Program-made: the position numbers and the translations under genes
Notes under the pieces: generated by a model
Told to the model about the DNA's origin: nothing
The model's database searches: none
Seen by the model: the letters and a program-made list of their open reading frames with translations, nothing else
Part shown: positions 22,339-33,301 of the stretch, in pieces
How positions within the stretch are numbered: position 1 is the stretch's first letter
Layout: the number at the start of each line of letters is the position of its first letter
DNA from: Megalobrama amblycephala
Lineage: Eukaryota; Chordata; Actinopteri; Cypriniformes; Xenocyprididae
Direction: 5' to 3'
Length of the DNA stretch: 64,000 nucleotides
NCBI RefSeq assembly: GCF_018812025.1
Contig: NC_063061.1
Span: 8,184,415-8,248,414 of the forward strand

Positions 22339-22860
22339 CATTCTGCATGGCGTTTTAAAGACACTATGGAATATAATAAGGAGGTGTTATACTTACACAA
22401 CAGTCTGGTTTCGGTTCCACACAACACGCTTATGTCTTAGTTTTTCTTTTTTGATGCAAAATGCAAAAACGGTTGCATGTCTGCTTGCTTGCCAGATGTT
22501 TGGCGAACATGAACAGCATTGCGGTCTCAGGCTGAACGCTTGATCTTTATCAGGCGGCGGTAATGTGTGGGACGTCTTCTACATTACTGACCAACTTCAA
22601 GCCTCTGCTAGCTCACTTTTTATCAGCTGATGTGATAAAGTAAACACGTTGTGTGGGGAGATTTGAAAGTAATTCTACATTTATGTATTTTTCTTGCTGA
22701 AGAGGTCTTGTAGTTTCAAAATTTTGTGTTCTACATGCTATGTATGTGCAATGTCATTGGGCTAGGAAAAGTCTTAGCAGGAATTCATCTTTATTTATAA
22801 ATGATTTATTATGATAGCTTGACTTTCTCATTTCAATAAATAATGGCTTATGATCATCTC
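22339..22860 (+). promoter_or_regulatory. pcyox1: pcyox1 3' UTR with poly(A) signal
   Basis: Non-coding AT-rich sequence following the TGA. AATAAA at 22835-22840, with AATAAATAATGG around it, is followed by TG/T-rich sequence (CATCTCATGTCCTTTGC). Cleavage is expected about 15-25 bases later. Confidence 0.65.
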
Positions 22861-22959
22861 ATGTCCTTTGCTGAATGAGGATTTTATGTTTCGTTCCTGC
22901 ATAACTGGTTTTGTAATTATTTTATTTATATATCTGGTAAAAAAAATGTTATGTCCTTT

Positions 22960-23222
22960 TCAACTACAAAAATTTATTTTAATTGCTTTCAAATTATGAT
23001 TTTATTAAATCATAAAATGTTTTTCAAAGAAGTATTTTCTGTTTACCAAGGCTGTGTTTATTTAAAAATATAGCAAAAACAGTAATATTTTGTAATAATA
23101 TTGTTACTATGATTTAAAAGAACTTTTTATATTATATTTTAAAATATAATTCATTCCTGTCATGGCAAAGTTGAATCTTCAGTGTCACATGATCGTTCAG
23201 AAATCATTCTAATATAAAACAA
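22960..23222 (-). repeat. Inverted copy of the intron 4 repeat
   Basis: Reverse complement of the family at 14375-14790: TTTACCAAGGCTGTGTTTAT, TCAGTGTCACATGATCG and CAGAAATCATTCTAATAT are recognisable. Confidence 0.6.
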
Positions 23223-23256
23223 TTGCGATTCTATCTATCTATACACACGTACACAC

Positions 23257-23714
23257 TGTAACGATTCGGGACTCATGGTAAGATCCATATGCAAGCTTTT
23301 ATTAAAGTTAGAGCGGTCGTACAGGCAGGGTCGAACAGGAGCAAACAGGAACAGCAGGGGACAGACAGAATCGTGGTCAGGGTGCAGGCAGTAGATCGAG
23401 CCAGGCAGAAAGCGTTCACAGTCCAGGAAACAATACACAGTCCAAGGGTATGCAGCAAGGAATCATAAACGGGTAACCAGACAGGATCAAGAACAGATAG
23501 GCAGACATGGAATAAACGCTCAGAATTGTTACAGGGGTAATCAAGACTTCGCGGTGAGGTGGTGTGTGTGACAGTCCTTTATAGTCCTGGTAATGAGCTG
23601 CAGCTGGGTGTGGTGATTAGTGTAGTGATTGGTGGAGTGAGTGCAGGTGATTTGCAGAGAGGATTATGGGGAATGTAGTCCGGGAAGTGACAGGAGCAGA
23701 CGGTGATCGTGACA
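23257..23714 (-). repeat. 3' LTR of the gypsy-like element
   Basis: On the + strand it runs from TGTAACGATTCGGGACTC to GGTGATCGTGACA. It contains CTTTATAGTCC (read on the minus strand, a GGACTATAAAGG TATA-type box) about 120-140 bases from the minus-strand start, consistent with U3 promoter placement. Confidence 0.9.
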
Positions 23715-23829
23715 TAATGCCCCCCTCCCGGAAGGTGCATCCTTGCGGCGTAAAAGGAACAGCTAGGGAGGGGGGTGGGTGCATTGGAGATCTAACGGCA
23801 GACAGGAACGGAGTCTCCAATGCAGGTTC

Positions 23830-23985
23830 CAGGAACTCGGGGAGCCACGGCGGGTCAGGTGCCACGGGCAGCCACGGCAGGTCAGGTGGCTTAAGCAACC
23901 ACGGCAGGTCAGGTGGCTTGGGCAGCCACGGCAGGTCAGGTGGCTTGGGCAGCCACGGCAGGTCAGGTACCGTGGTCGACCATGG
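23830..23985. repeat. 27-bp tandem repeat, set A
   Basis: About four to five copies of a GGCAGCCACGGCAGGTCAGG-containing 27-base unit. Because the unit is a multiple of three, all frames stay open. On the minus (element) strand it codes for a PPDLPWLPK-type proline/tryptophan repeat. Confidence 0.9.
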
Positions 23986-24204
23986 CGGGACAAAGTCCGA
24001 AGATGACCCCAGCGAGTCAGAGTTCATTAATGTCCAAAGTGGGTTACAGTCCATTAATGGCCATAATAAATTGCAGTCCAAAGGTGGCCAGGCACGGTCC
24101 CCACCCACAAGCTCCCCACCCTTAGGTATACTGCCCCCCCCCCAAAAAATCTTGGGGATTTCAACGGGGTCCGTAGCGGGTTCGTGGGCAAGGAGTTCGG
24201 GTGG

Positions 24205-24768
24205 CGCCGGCAGGGCAAGACGCTTGAGTGGCGCTGGCAGAGCAAGTAGCTTAGGCTACGCTGGCAGGACTAGAAGCTTGGGCGGTGCTGGCAGAGCAAG
24301 TAGCTTAGGCGACGCTGGCAGGGCTTGGAGCTTGGGCGGTGCTGGCAGGGCTAGAAGCTTGGGCGGCGCTGGCAGGGCTAGAAGCTTGGGCGGCGCTGGC
24401 AGAGCAAGAAGTTTGGGCGGTGCTGGCAGAGCACGACGCTTGGGCGGAGCAGGAGAGACCTCTGGAGTGGTCTCCGGACCCACAGTGGGCTCCGGACCCG
24501 CAACGCACTCAAGGGCCCTGGACGCGATGGACAAGATGGCTGCTTTGCCAGTCCCCACGGGCAAGATGGCCGCCCCTTCGGTGCTTAGGGATGTAGGGGG
24601 CGTTCCAGCCATTGAGTCCGCTCCAGAACCCGCCACGGTGCTCTGCCAGCACCGCCCAAACTTCTTGCTCTGCCAGCGCCGCCCAAGCTTCTAGCCCTGC
24701 CAGCACCGCCCAAGCTCCAAGCCCTGCCAGCGTCGCCTAAGCTACTTGCTCTGCCAGCACCGCCCACA
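24205..24768. repeat. 27-bp tandem repeat, set B, with an inverted block
   Basis: About nine 27-base units of the GGCGCTGGCAGGGCTAGAAG type occupy 24205-24450. The same unit recurs in inverted orientation at 24640-24768 (five units), so the transcript can fold into a long GC-rich hairpin with about 190 bases of spacer. Minus-strand translation is a proline-rich LLALPAPPK repeat; the + strand gives GGAGRARSL. Confidence 0.9.
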
Positions 24769-24779
24769 GTAAACGGAGA

Positions 24780-25059
24780 GCCAACAGTCAATAAAGCATA
24801 ATCCATGAAATGACTTAGAGATTAACGGGATATCTCACGGATGAGTTGTGATTTGAGTGGTTGGTTCACGCCATCACAGAAGAAGTCTACGATTGCGCAG
24901 TCAGGCAAATTTGAATACTGTGCAATGTCCAAATATTCCGCTGCATATTCCTCCAATGATCGTGTGCCCTGCGTACTCCACAACAACAATTGAGCAATGT
25001 CCATACCGTACAAATGCTCTCCGGGAAAGCTGCTGGATCGTGGTGGCGGCGAAGTCTTC
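24780..25059 (-). pseudogene. gag-like fragment of the non-autonomous element
   Basis: Minus-strand frame beside the 5' LTR reads SLEEYAAEYLDIAQYSNLPD, then VDFFCDGVNQPLKSQLIRE, a stop, and LSHFMDYALLTVGSPFTVGG. It resembles the capsid-type region of fish gypsy gag proteins. The single in-frame stop and absence of a complete reading frame mark it as non-functional or read through; the assignment is from pattern only. Confidence 0.6.
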
Positions 25060-25517
25060 TGTAACAATTCGGGACTCATGGTAAGATCCATATGCAAGCT
25101 TTTATTAAAGTTAGAGCGGTCATACAGGCAGGGTCGAACAGGAGCAAACAGGAACAGCAGGGGACAGACAGAATCGTGGTCAGGGTGCAGGCAGTAGATC
25201 GAGCCAGGCAGAAAGCGTTCACAGTCCAGGAAACAATACACAGTCCAAGGGTATGCAGCAAGGAATCATAAACGGGTAACCAGACAGGATCAAGAACAGA
25301 TAGGCAGACATGGAATAAACGCTCAGAATTGTTACAGGGGTAATCAAGACTTCGCGGTGAGGTGGTGTGTGTGACAGTCCTTTATAGTCCTAATAATGAG
25401 CTGCAGCTGGGTGTGGTGATTAGTGTAGTGATTGGTGGAGTGAGTGCAGGTGATTGGCAGAGAGGATTATGGGGAATGTAGTCCGGGAAGTGACAGGAGC
25501 AGACGGTGATCGTGACA
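25060..25517 (-). repeat. 5' LTR of the gypsy-like element
   Basis: Same length as the 3' LTR. Differences noted: C/A-type changes at AACAATTC versus AACGATTC, CGGTCATACA versus CGGTCGTACA, CTAATAATGA versus CTGGTAATGA and GATTGGCAG versus GATTTGCAG. The bases inside it on the minus strand (GAAGACTTCGCC) do not look like a standard TGG-starting primer site. Confidence 0.9.
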
Positions 25518-25544
25518 CACACACACAAAGATAAATTTGAAATA

Positions 25545-25545
25545 T

Positions 25546-25581
<36 letters not shown>
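25545..25581. repeat. (TG)n/(TA)n microsatellite
   Basis: Short TGTG followed by about 26 bases of TA dinucleotide just beyond the LTR element; simple sequence. Confidence 0.9.
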
Positions 25582-25815
25582 GCATAATGTATGTGACATG
25601 GAGTTTATATTTATTATCAGATTGAACATTTATAGGGGAGTTATGCATTTTGTTTCAACATCTGTAATGTTCTTTTGTTTTTGCGTCTCAAACATTTGAT
25701 AAAATGTCCCATACTGATAAATATCTGCTACAGATAAGTATTAATTATAATCAAGAAACTAACATTTCTTGTAAGAAAAACGCATTATTGAAAATATCTT
25801 TCTTTTTTGCTGTTT

Positions 25816-26135
25816 AAAGGGATAGTTCATCTAAAAATGAAAATTCTGTCATCATTTACTCACCCTCAAGTTGTTCCAAACGTTTATGAATTTCTTTCTT
25901 CTGCTGAACACAAAAGAAGATATTTTGAAGAAAATGTAATGGATAACCAGTACAGTTGATGGACCCCATTGACGTCCATAGCATGAAAATACTCATTTAA
26001 GTCAGTGGGGTCCATCAACTGTTTGGTTACCCATATTCTTCAAAATATCTTTTGTGTATTCAGAAGAAGAAAGAAATTTATACAGGTTTGGAACAACTTG
26101 AGAGTGAGTAAATGATGTCAGAATTTTTATTTTTA
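25816..26135. repeat. Foldback element, AAAGGGATAGTTCA family (short form)
   Basis: The left half TGTTCCAAACG...GATGGACCCCATTGACG mirrors the right half CAGTGGGGTCCATCAACTG...GGAACAACTTGAGAGTGAGT. It is flanked by TTAAAGGG on the left; the right terminus is decayed. Related to the AAAGGGTTAGTTCACCC family by its ends. Confidence 0.85.
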
Positions 26136-26333
26136 ATATCAGAAATAACAGAAGAGGGCGCTGTTTCGAGAAATGAAGATTTTCCCCAAGAGTGTCTAGT
26201 TTCTCTGGAAAACAAAAAGGCCTAGTGTGTTAAAATGCTGTGAGAAACGACAGTGATTCTCAGCAGCACTGACAATTTAAGCTTTGTCTGCAGATAGGGG
26301 ATTTTTAATAAAGACATTGAGCAATGCCTCTTT

Positions 26334-27141
26334 AAAGGGATAGTTGAAAATTGAAAATGAAAATTACTCCATGATTTACTTGCCCTCAAGCCATCCTAGG
26401 TGTATATCTTCTTTCAGACTTATACGATCTTATACGAGTTATATTAAGTCGTGTCCTGGCAGTAAATAGAGGATTAGATTCTGAATCCCAAAAAAGCACA
26501 TCCATCCATCATAAAAGACGGCTCCAGGGGGTCAATAAAGGCCTTCTGGAGCGAGGTACTGCATTTGTGTAAGAAAAATATCCATATTTAAAACTTTAAA
26601 ATAACTGGCTTCCCGCAGACGGCCGTACACAAGTCGACGTATGCCAAAAGAGTAATCCATCACATGATGTAGGAGTATCATAAGCTTTGACGTCTTTCAC
26701 TGTTCAAACAAATAGGGCTGTGCAACAAACTCAAGCTCCTGTTCTCTTAAATCAAAATCCCCTGACATTTCTCTTTAAAAATTCTCGTTTTAGACTTCTA
26801 ATTTGTGACAGGTGTTTTGTTTCTGTGCTGTCTGTCAGAAGCTAGTTATTTTAGTTTTTAAAGTTTTAAATATGGATATTTTTCTTAGACAAAAGCATCA
26901 CTTCGCTTTAGAAGGCCTTTATTAACCCCCTGGAGCCGTGTGGTTTTCTTTTATGATGGATGGATGTGCTTTTTTGGGCATCAAAATCTCATCCTCTTTA
27001 CTGCCATTATAAAGGAGAGCCAGGACAGTATTTAATATATCTCCGATTGTATTCGTCTGAAAGAAGAAAATCATATACACCTAGGATGGCTTGAGGGTGA
27101 GTAAATCGGGTAATTTTCATTTTTGGGTGAACTATCCCTTT
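26334..27141. repeat. Foldback element, AAAGGGATAGTT family (long form)
   Basis: The left side GCCATCCTAGGTGTATAT mirrors the right side ATACACCTAGGATGGC. The interior arms share GGCTCCAGGGGGT / CCCCTGGAGCCG-type words. Right end GGGTGAACTATCCCTTT. The element at 56265-57191 is the same family. Confidence 0.88.
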
Positions 27142-27950
27142 AAGTTTGGATGCCACACTGTGCTTTTTTCAAAATCCTTCAGCAGCCGCCTAGCAACGCC
27201 CTGGCAACCACAACTGTTGAAAGCACACTATCATGGTGGCAGTGACTTTTGCGTGGCAAAATGTAACAATTCAGTTTACAGCTATACTTAAATACTCGAC
27301 TATTCTAATCAATTCTGCTCTCTCCTGTGCTGATATTCAGTGCACTGATGTAAATAGCCATACATCAAACTTATAGTGCAAGCAGGAATCTTGCCAACTG
27401 AACTGATTAGAGAACAGTCCATCTAACACAAGCGGATCCAGGAAATGGCATAGACAAACAGCAAACCATTTTTTCCTCTTCAGTTGTTTGCTGAATCTAT
27501 TTACATAGTAACCCACTCATAAATATTGAGCCCATTTCAAAACCATATCTGCTTGTCACTGTGCTATTGTGTCTCAGACCACTTGAGAAGAACTGCAGGC
27601 CACACCGTCTGAAGCTTACAGCAGTGTAGTTTCAGGTCTTAGGTAGACTAAAGGCCATGAAGACAGAAGAATGATGGGTATGCTTGCAGGAGCAAAATGT
27701 ATTCTATAAATAGACAGTGCTCTGAATAAATATACACGGCAGTAAAACAAACACTACCATTGTTCCTACTTAAAGTAATGTTAATGATAACATTTTGGAG
27801 TATAATCTGAATAATGGCAGAACAACAAACTAAAAGTTAAAAAAAGTGCTAAAAGTGTGTGTGTGTTTGTACCTAATAACCATATTAAGTAAGACATCCA
27901 CATTTGTAAAAACGGCATTAAAAATAAACCTTTAAACCCAGAGTTTTCTG
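27142..27950. other. Intergenic, no gene
   Basis: No coding segment recognised. AT-rich with a short (GT) run near 27858. Confidence 0.5.
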
Positions 27951-28238
27951 GTCAATATTTTGTTTTTTTGGTGCACAAAAAGTGTTCTCGTCACTTTATA
28001 ATATTAAGGTTGAACCACTGTAGTCACATGAACTGATTTAAATATGTCTTTAGTAGCTTTCTGGGCACTGAAAGTGTTAATTGTCTTGCTGTCAATGCAG
28101 GCCTCACTGAGCCATCGGATTTTATCAAAAATGCCTTAATTTGTGTTCCGAAGATGAACGAAGGTCTTACAGGTGTGGAACGATGAGAGGGTGAGTAATT
28201 AATGACAGAATTTTCATTTTTGGGTGAACTAACCCTTT
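27951..28238. repeat. Half copy of the AAAGGGTTAGTTCACC foldback family
   Basis: Only the right arm, from TTTTGTTTTTTTGGTGCAC through GGCCTCACTGAGCCATCGGA to GGGTGAACTAACCCTTT. The left arm is missing, so it cannot fold back on itself. Confidence 0.85.
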
Positions 28239-29303
28239 AAGCCAGGGTTAGGTTATAGTCGTGTCATGTGTGTGTGGTCCTGGTAAACCCTACGTTATGA
28301 AGACAAAATGTCCACACAAAGATGTCCAAACATTTTCTGGCTTATAAATCATACAGAATTATGTTTTTTGAAAATGTAAAACTGCAGAAAGCTTTCTGTG
28401 ATGGGTAGGTTTAGGGTTAGGGTAGGCTAAAGGCGTCCTGGGGTAAAAGGTGCCTTTGATTTTATTTTCCACTAAACCATTAGATGGCACAAAAACTTGC
28501 TGCAGCACTTTCCAAAATCCAAAACATACGCCTTTCAAGATGGATGTGGAAATTTGGCTGATCCTTTACGCGATCGAGGAGAGCAGCGTAAAGTTGATTC
28601 TGTGCTAATTTGATCTAATATTTGATGTTTTAAAAATGTTGTAGATTTAAGTAGCAAATGAGAATCGCTAAAATTATTGCATATATTTTGAGACAAAGGT
28701 CTTGTTAATGATTTCAGTTTTGTTCAAGGTAATTAAAGCAACGGAATTACATTTTTCTGTAACGGAAGAATATAGTAAATGTAAAGTATGGTATTTGGGG
28801 TAAAAAGTGCTGTTGGGGCAAAATAATTAACAATAGTTTCAATTCGTTGACATGACATGGTTAGATTCAGATGATAAATATGTCCAGCTTAGAGATAATC
28901 ACCATATTTATAATGAAATCATTTTTAAAAATACATTAATCATAATATTTAATAAAATATCATTTATTGTTACTACTGTAAATCTATATTATATTATTAT
29001 GGGATCTCCTTCAATGCCTTTAAAATCTTTACTTTCTAAAAATAATTTTGTTTTTGTATTTTTAAAATATATTTTTATATTAACATTTTAATGACAGTAT
29101 ATTTAGTGAACAAAAAATATTTCTGCCTTTAGCCCTGTTGTACCCTACATTTTTGTGTGGTATGAAAATCATTATGTCTATGGAAAGTCCCCATAAAACA
29201 TGAAAACCCAACATGTGTGTGTGTGTGTGTGTATATAAATGAGAGACTTCTTTGAAAAAACAAACAAACAAAAAAAGTAAAATAATAAAACTCAATAATA
29301 AAA
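28239..29303. other. Intergenic, no gene
   Basis: AT-rich; nothing recognised except a (GT)n run at about 29211-29236. Confidence 0.5.
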
Positions 29304-30041
29304 AATACAACCCCATTTCCAGAAAATTTGGGACATTTTGTAAAATGCAATAAAATCAAGAATCTGTGATTTGTTCATTCTGACTTACTTAATACCAAAA
29401 TATCAACTTAAATGTATTCTGTAAATATAAATTTGATTTTGATGGCTGCAGCACACTCCAAAAATGGCAAAATTTGGGACAGAGGCATTACCACTGTTTC
29501 ACATCACCTTTCCTTTTAATTACACTTTTTAATCACTTTTTAATAATTGTTGAAGTTTTGCAAGTGAAATTTTTGCCAAATCTTACCTGATACAAGACAT
29601 CTGCTCAACAGTCTGTGGTCATTGTTGTCTGATTCTCCTTTTCATGATAGGCCATACATATTTAATAAGAAACAGATCTGGAATGTCACCCATGCCATTT
29701 GCACTGATGCACCCCCATACCATGACAGATGTTTGTTTTAGCTCCTGTCGCTGATGAAAGTCTGGATGGTCCCTTTCGTCTTTGGGACTGAGAACTCGAT
29801 GTCCGTTTTTCCCAAAAACATGCTGAAACATGGACTCATCTGACCACAGCACACATTTCCACTGTGTTTTGGACCATCTGAGATGAGCTTGGGCCCAGAG
29901 AGCTTGGCGGCATCTCTGTATAGAATCGATGTATAGCTTTCTCCTTGCGTAACAGAGATTCAAGGTGCATTTCTTGATATATATATGTGTGTTTGTGTGT
30001 GTAAGCAATAAGGTACGAGAGGCTGAAGGAGTTGAAGGCAC
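29304..30041 (-). pseudogene. Tc1/IS630-like DDE transposase fragment and element 3' end
   Basis: The minus-strand frame ending near 29619 contains LWAQAHLRWSKTQWKCVLWS followed by DESMF and, later, SVMVWGCISANG, the pattern around the first catalytic Asp and the conserved Trp-Gly block of Tc1/IS630-type transposases. The + strand at 29304 begins TACAACCCCATTTCCAGAAA, a typical end of a common fish DNA transposon, and TTGGGACA recurs at 29330 and 29474. The N-terminal DNA-binding part is absent beyond about 29975, where a GT/TA run begins. I cannot separate Tc1 from the IS4EU-like fish families by eye. Confidence 0.7.
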
Positions 30042-30660
30042 TCCGCTTCACGTCATGCCGAACAATGCCCTTTAGCCGTGACTTATTAACGATACAGCAC
30101 TAGCCTCGAATACCTTATTGCTTTTATAAAACCATTACACAATACAAAATTAAAGCCAAAAATATGTAACAATGCAATTTTCAAGAAGTAAACTCTTACT
30201 AAAAGCCTTCCTTCCGCCAGAAAAAATAGTCCCTGACTGTGTACAGCAACAGAAATTACATTATTACTCCATTAGATGGCGGCAAAGACTGTCTTTATGA
30301 GTGTTACAGTCAGTAGCGAAGTGCTACTGCTTTGACTAGCGCTGTCAGTCATGAGAAAACCCCTTAACTGTTAAAAGGACAGAATACATCGGACATTTAA
30401 ACAGATTTTTTATTATGAACATAGGACTGACCTGAAGGAAAATGCTAAATCTGAATGCAGGTAATAAACTCGCTCACTCAATCTCTTTCTCACAATACTC
30501 TTCTACATAATACAGTAAGCTTCAATGAACAAAATCAATTGAGAACTAACAGTTTATTTTGCTAAGAGTGGTTGCTAAGGGTGTTGTGTAGTGATACACA
30601 GAACAGTTGGGTGAAGCGGTCATAGCTGTGTTTTATCGTGAATAAAACACAGCTATTGAC

Positions 30661-30676
30661 CAATCAGAATCAAGGA

Positions 30677-30733
<57 letters not shown>
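30661..30733. repeat. (AT)n microsatellite
   Basis: About 73 bases of AT dinucleotide immediately before the DNA element at 30734; simple sequence expansion at an element edge. Confidence 0.95.
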
Positions 30734-30736
<3 letters not shown>

Positions 30737-32240
30737 CACAGCATAAATGAGCACACCCCCTCTGAAACTTCTGAAAGAGATATAATGTTCCAGCAAGTCT
30801 GCTTAATCAATTACCAAAGAAGCATGAGATTTTCTTGTCAAGGCGATAAAACGTTGTGTAGCAAAAATGAGTACACCCTCCTAAAAGTTACTAAATAAAA
30901 CGAAATAAAAGTTTAAGTGTAAGTGTAAGTTTAAGGCAATGTTTGATCAACAGGTAAGTATGTTGAACCAAAACATTTAAAGAGAAGTAATTTCTTGACA
31001 ATTAAAAGTGTTATATAGCCCACTGAATCATTCTCAGACTTAATGCTGACAACAATAGAACCACTTGGGAGAGAACTGTCAGGAGACTTATTTCTTAGCA
31101 CAAAAGAGGACAGTGGTACAAGAGGATTAAAAAATCATTGTTTTAAGTGTGAAAATATTGCAAAGAAACACAGAAATTAAAAAAATAAATAAATAAAAAA
31201 ATATCAGGCCTTCATTTTAAGCTTTCATTTAGTGATGAGGGATTTTTTTTTTGCTAGACTAAGAGCAGGAGAAATACCAAGCGAGTGTCTCAGAGCCAGC
31301 AAAAGCTATGAAAAGAGTGACTGTTTATCTCACATAGTAAGATGTAGCCTGCAGAAATGACATTCATGGTTGTTGTTCTCTGGAACTACCTACTGTAGCC
31401 AAAGCACAATAAAGTCAGTTAGCCATTTCCAAAGCCCATATTTACAAAATATAGTTTCTGGGAATCAATTCTCTGGTCTCATGAGACCAAATCAATCATT
31501 TTGGGTCTAACAGCGTCCAAAATGTTCTGGTGTTGCTAGAGGAGGAGTACAGTGAGAAGTCCCTGGTTCCCACAGTAAAGTTCAGTGGTAGTAAAGCTCT
31601 TATATAGGGATGTATGAGTGCTGAAGGTGTGAGGGAGTTGTGATTTATCAATGCTGTCATGAATTCACACACCACTGTGCAATTTAATACACAAACTTGA
31701 AACAGAAGATGTTACCCTTTCCTCATTCCCTGCATTGTTGGGCATTTTTTCAACATGACAGTCAATGAGGATATGCATTCTCCCAAGGTGAAAAACCTTC
31801 TGTATTGCACTCAAACTTAACACTCTTGAGCGCCTGTGGGGGATTCTGCAGAGACGAGTTGAGCAACACTCCCCATTAAAGAGCAGGGCATTTAAGGAGC
31901 TCATCATCCAGGAGTTAAACAGGACAGATGTGACAATTTGTCATGAACATGTACAATCCGTGCCAAGAAGTGTCAGAGCAGTATATTCAAAATTATGGAG
32001 GACATACTAAGTACTAGAATTTTATACATTTGTTGAATTAAATCTAGGGTGTACTCATTTCTGCAATCCTTAATTTAAACAAAATTGGCTAATTTACTTA
32101 TTTTGTGGCTATTAATGACATATATTTCTCAGTTTTTATTATGGATATGTTTAATAAATTTTAGTTTTGCCATCTTTCCATGAATTGTATTTGTGATCAT
32201 AAAGAAAATACATATTTTGTATTTGTTCAGAGGGGGTATA
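30734..32240. mobile_element. Inactive DNA transposon remnant
   Basis: The left side reads GTGCACAGCATAAATGAGCA then CACCCCCTCTGA. The right side has GGGTGTACTCATTTCTGCAA and then TCAGAGGGGGTATATA, an inverted match to the left end. AT runs flank both ends. The interior is riddled with stops on both strands; phrases such as AAAGAGGACAGTGGTACAAG suggest a former transposase. Family not determined; ends approximate. Confidence 0.55.
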
Positions 32241-32549
32241 TATATATACATATATATATATATGGAACTTTCCATATACTTTTTCAGTTGACACATGAAC
32301 GTTTATTAATTTATAATTTAGAAATATGTGCTTTCTCTGTGAATGTCTAAAAAACGCCCTGAAGAATTGCTTTTTGTTTATGCATTGAAACTCGATACTA
32401 ATCACATTGTACATCTTGTCCTTTCATTTTTGTTTGTGTACAATGTGTTACCATGGCAATGTAGACCATTCACTCTCTCGGAATCCTAAAGAATGCAGAG
32501 AAAGAGCTTTTGGATTTATTCTGACATCACTGTTCTTGTTCTTTCACAG

Positions 32550-32682
32550 CTGGCCCAGTTGATCCCCTTATTTGGACTGGCACAGAGCAACAACACCATT
32601 ACGTACCTGCAGTTCATTACACTAGAAGTTCAAAACCACCTTGCTAGGACATTAATTACAGCTTCTTCACTTTTCAGAACAG
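32550..32682 (+). other. Orphan exon-like segment (uncertain)
   Basis: A pyrimidine-rich acceptor TTGTTCTTTCACAG| is followed by 133 bases with an open frame, LAQLIPLFGLAQSNNTITYL then QFITLEVQNHLARTL, and a potential donor AACAG|GTCAGG. I recognise no protein family and no partner exon. It may be chance, a fragment of a decayed gene, or a processed remnant. Confidence 0.25.
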
Positions 32683-33007
32683 GTCAGGTGACATCAAATT
32701 TGTCCTATATGTATTATAGCATATATGGCCCATAAAACGTCCTGTTTCTTTTGACCGATAGGTTACACTGGCAGCAAGCACAAGCAACACAAAGCCTCTT
32801 TCATCTTCTTGTAGAAGTTTAAGTTTTGTTTCCTTCTTGGGAGTAATAGATGCTATTATTTACTAAAAGGTTTGGCGTGCAGCCCAGGGCCTTGGGAAGG
32901 TTCCTGCTGCCGAACCCAAGGCCTTGCACAAGCAAACTGGCCCTTCCCTCTCATGGAATCTTGTGCTTCTTCCACTTGGAATCACTGAGACATCTCATAC
33001 ATGTTAT

Positions 33008-33301
33008 GCTAACACTTTACAATAAGGTTCATTGGTTAACATGAACTAATAATGAACTGCACTTCTACAGCACTTATTAATCTTTGTTAATTTCAACATT
33101 ATTAAAATCAAGAGTTGTATTTGTTAACATTAGTTAATGCACTGTGAACTAACATGAACAAACTATGAACAGCTCAATTTTTATTAACTAACATTAACAA
33201 AGATTATTAAATACAGTAACAAAAGTATTGCTCATGGTTAGTTCATGTTAGTTAATACATTAACTAATGTTCACAAATGAACCTTATTGTAAAGTGTTAG
33301 C
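33008..33301. repeat. 294-bp palindromic MITE (GCTAACACTTTACAATAAGG type)
   Basis: Begins GCTAACACTTTACAATAAGG and ends CCTTATTGTAAAGTGTTAGC, exact inverted ends of at least 20 bases. The interior arms (TTAACATGAACTAATAATGA / GTTAGTTCATGTTAGTTAAT) also pair. Widespread vertebrate-type foldback element; no coding capacity. Confidence 0.9.

Larger units (their letters stand above)
23257..25517 (-). mobile_element. Young non-autonomous gypsy-like LTR retrotransposon
   Basis: Two direct 458-bp LTRs (23257-23714 and 25060-25517) flank 1345 internal bases. The 5-bp duplication CACAC sits on both sides. On the minus strand the LTR begins TGTCACGATC and ends TGTTACA. The purine-rich GGGAGGGGGGCATTA at about 23715-23729 immediately precedes the 3' LTR, which fixes the orientation as minus. 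Only a gag-like fragment and a proline-rich repeat region are internal; no protease, reverse transcriptase or integrase. By eye the LTRs differ at about five positions, near 1%. It sits about 400 bases beyond the pcyox1 poly(A) signal, in opposite orientation. Confidence 0.92.

Noticed and set aside
22099..22341. 80-codon minus-strand frame
   Set aside because: Antisense shadow of pcyox1 exon 6.
23666..24694. 342-codon + strand reading frame, the longest in the window
   Set aside because: It starts inside an LTR, is antisense to the element's orientation (set by the polypurine tract and gag-like frame) and is held open by 27-base repeats; no domain is recognisable.
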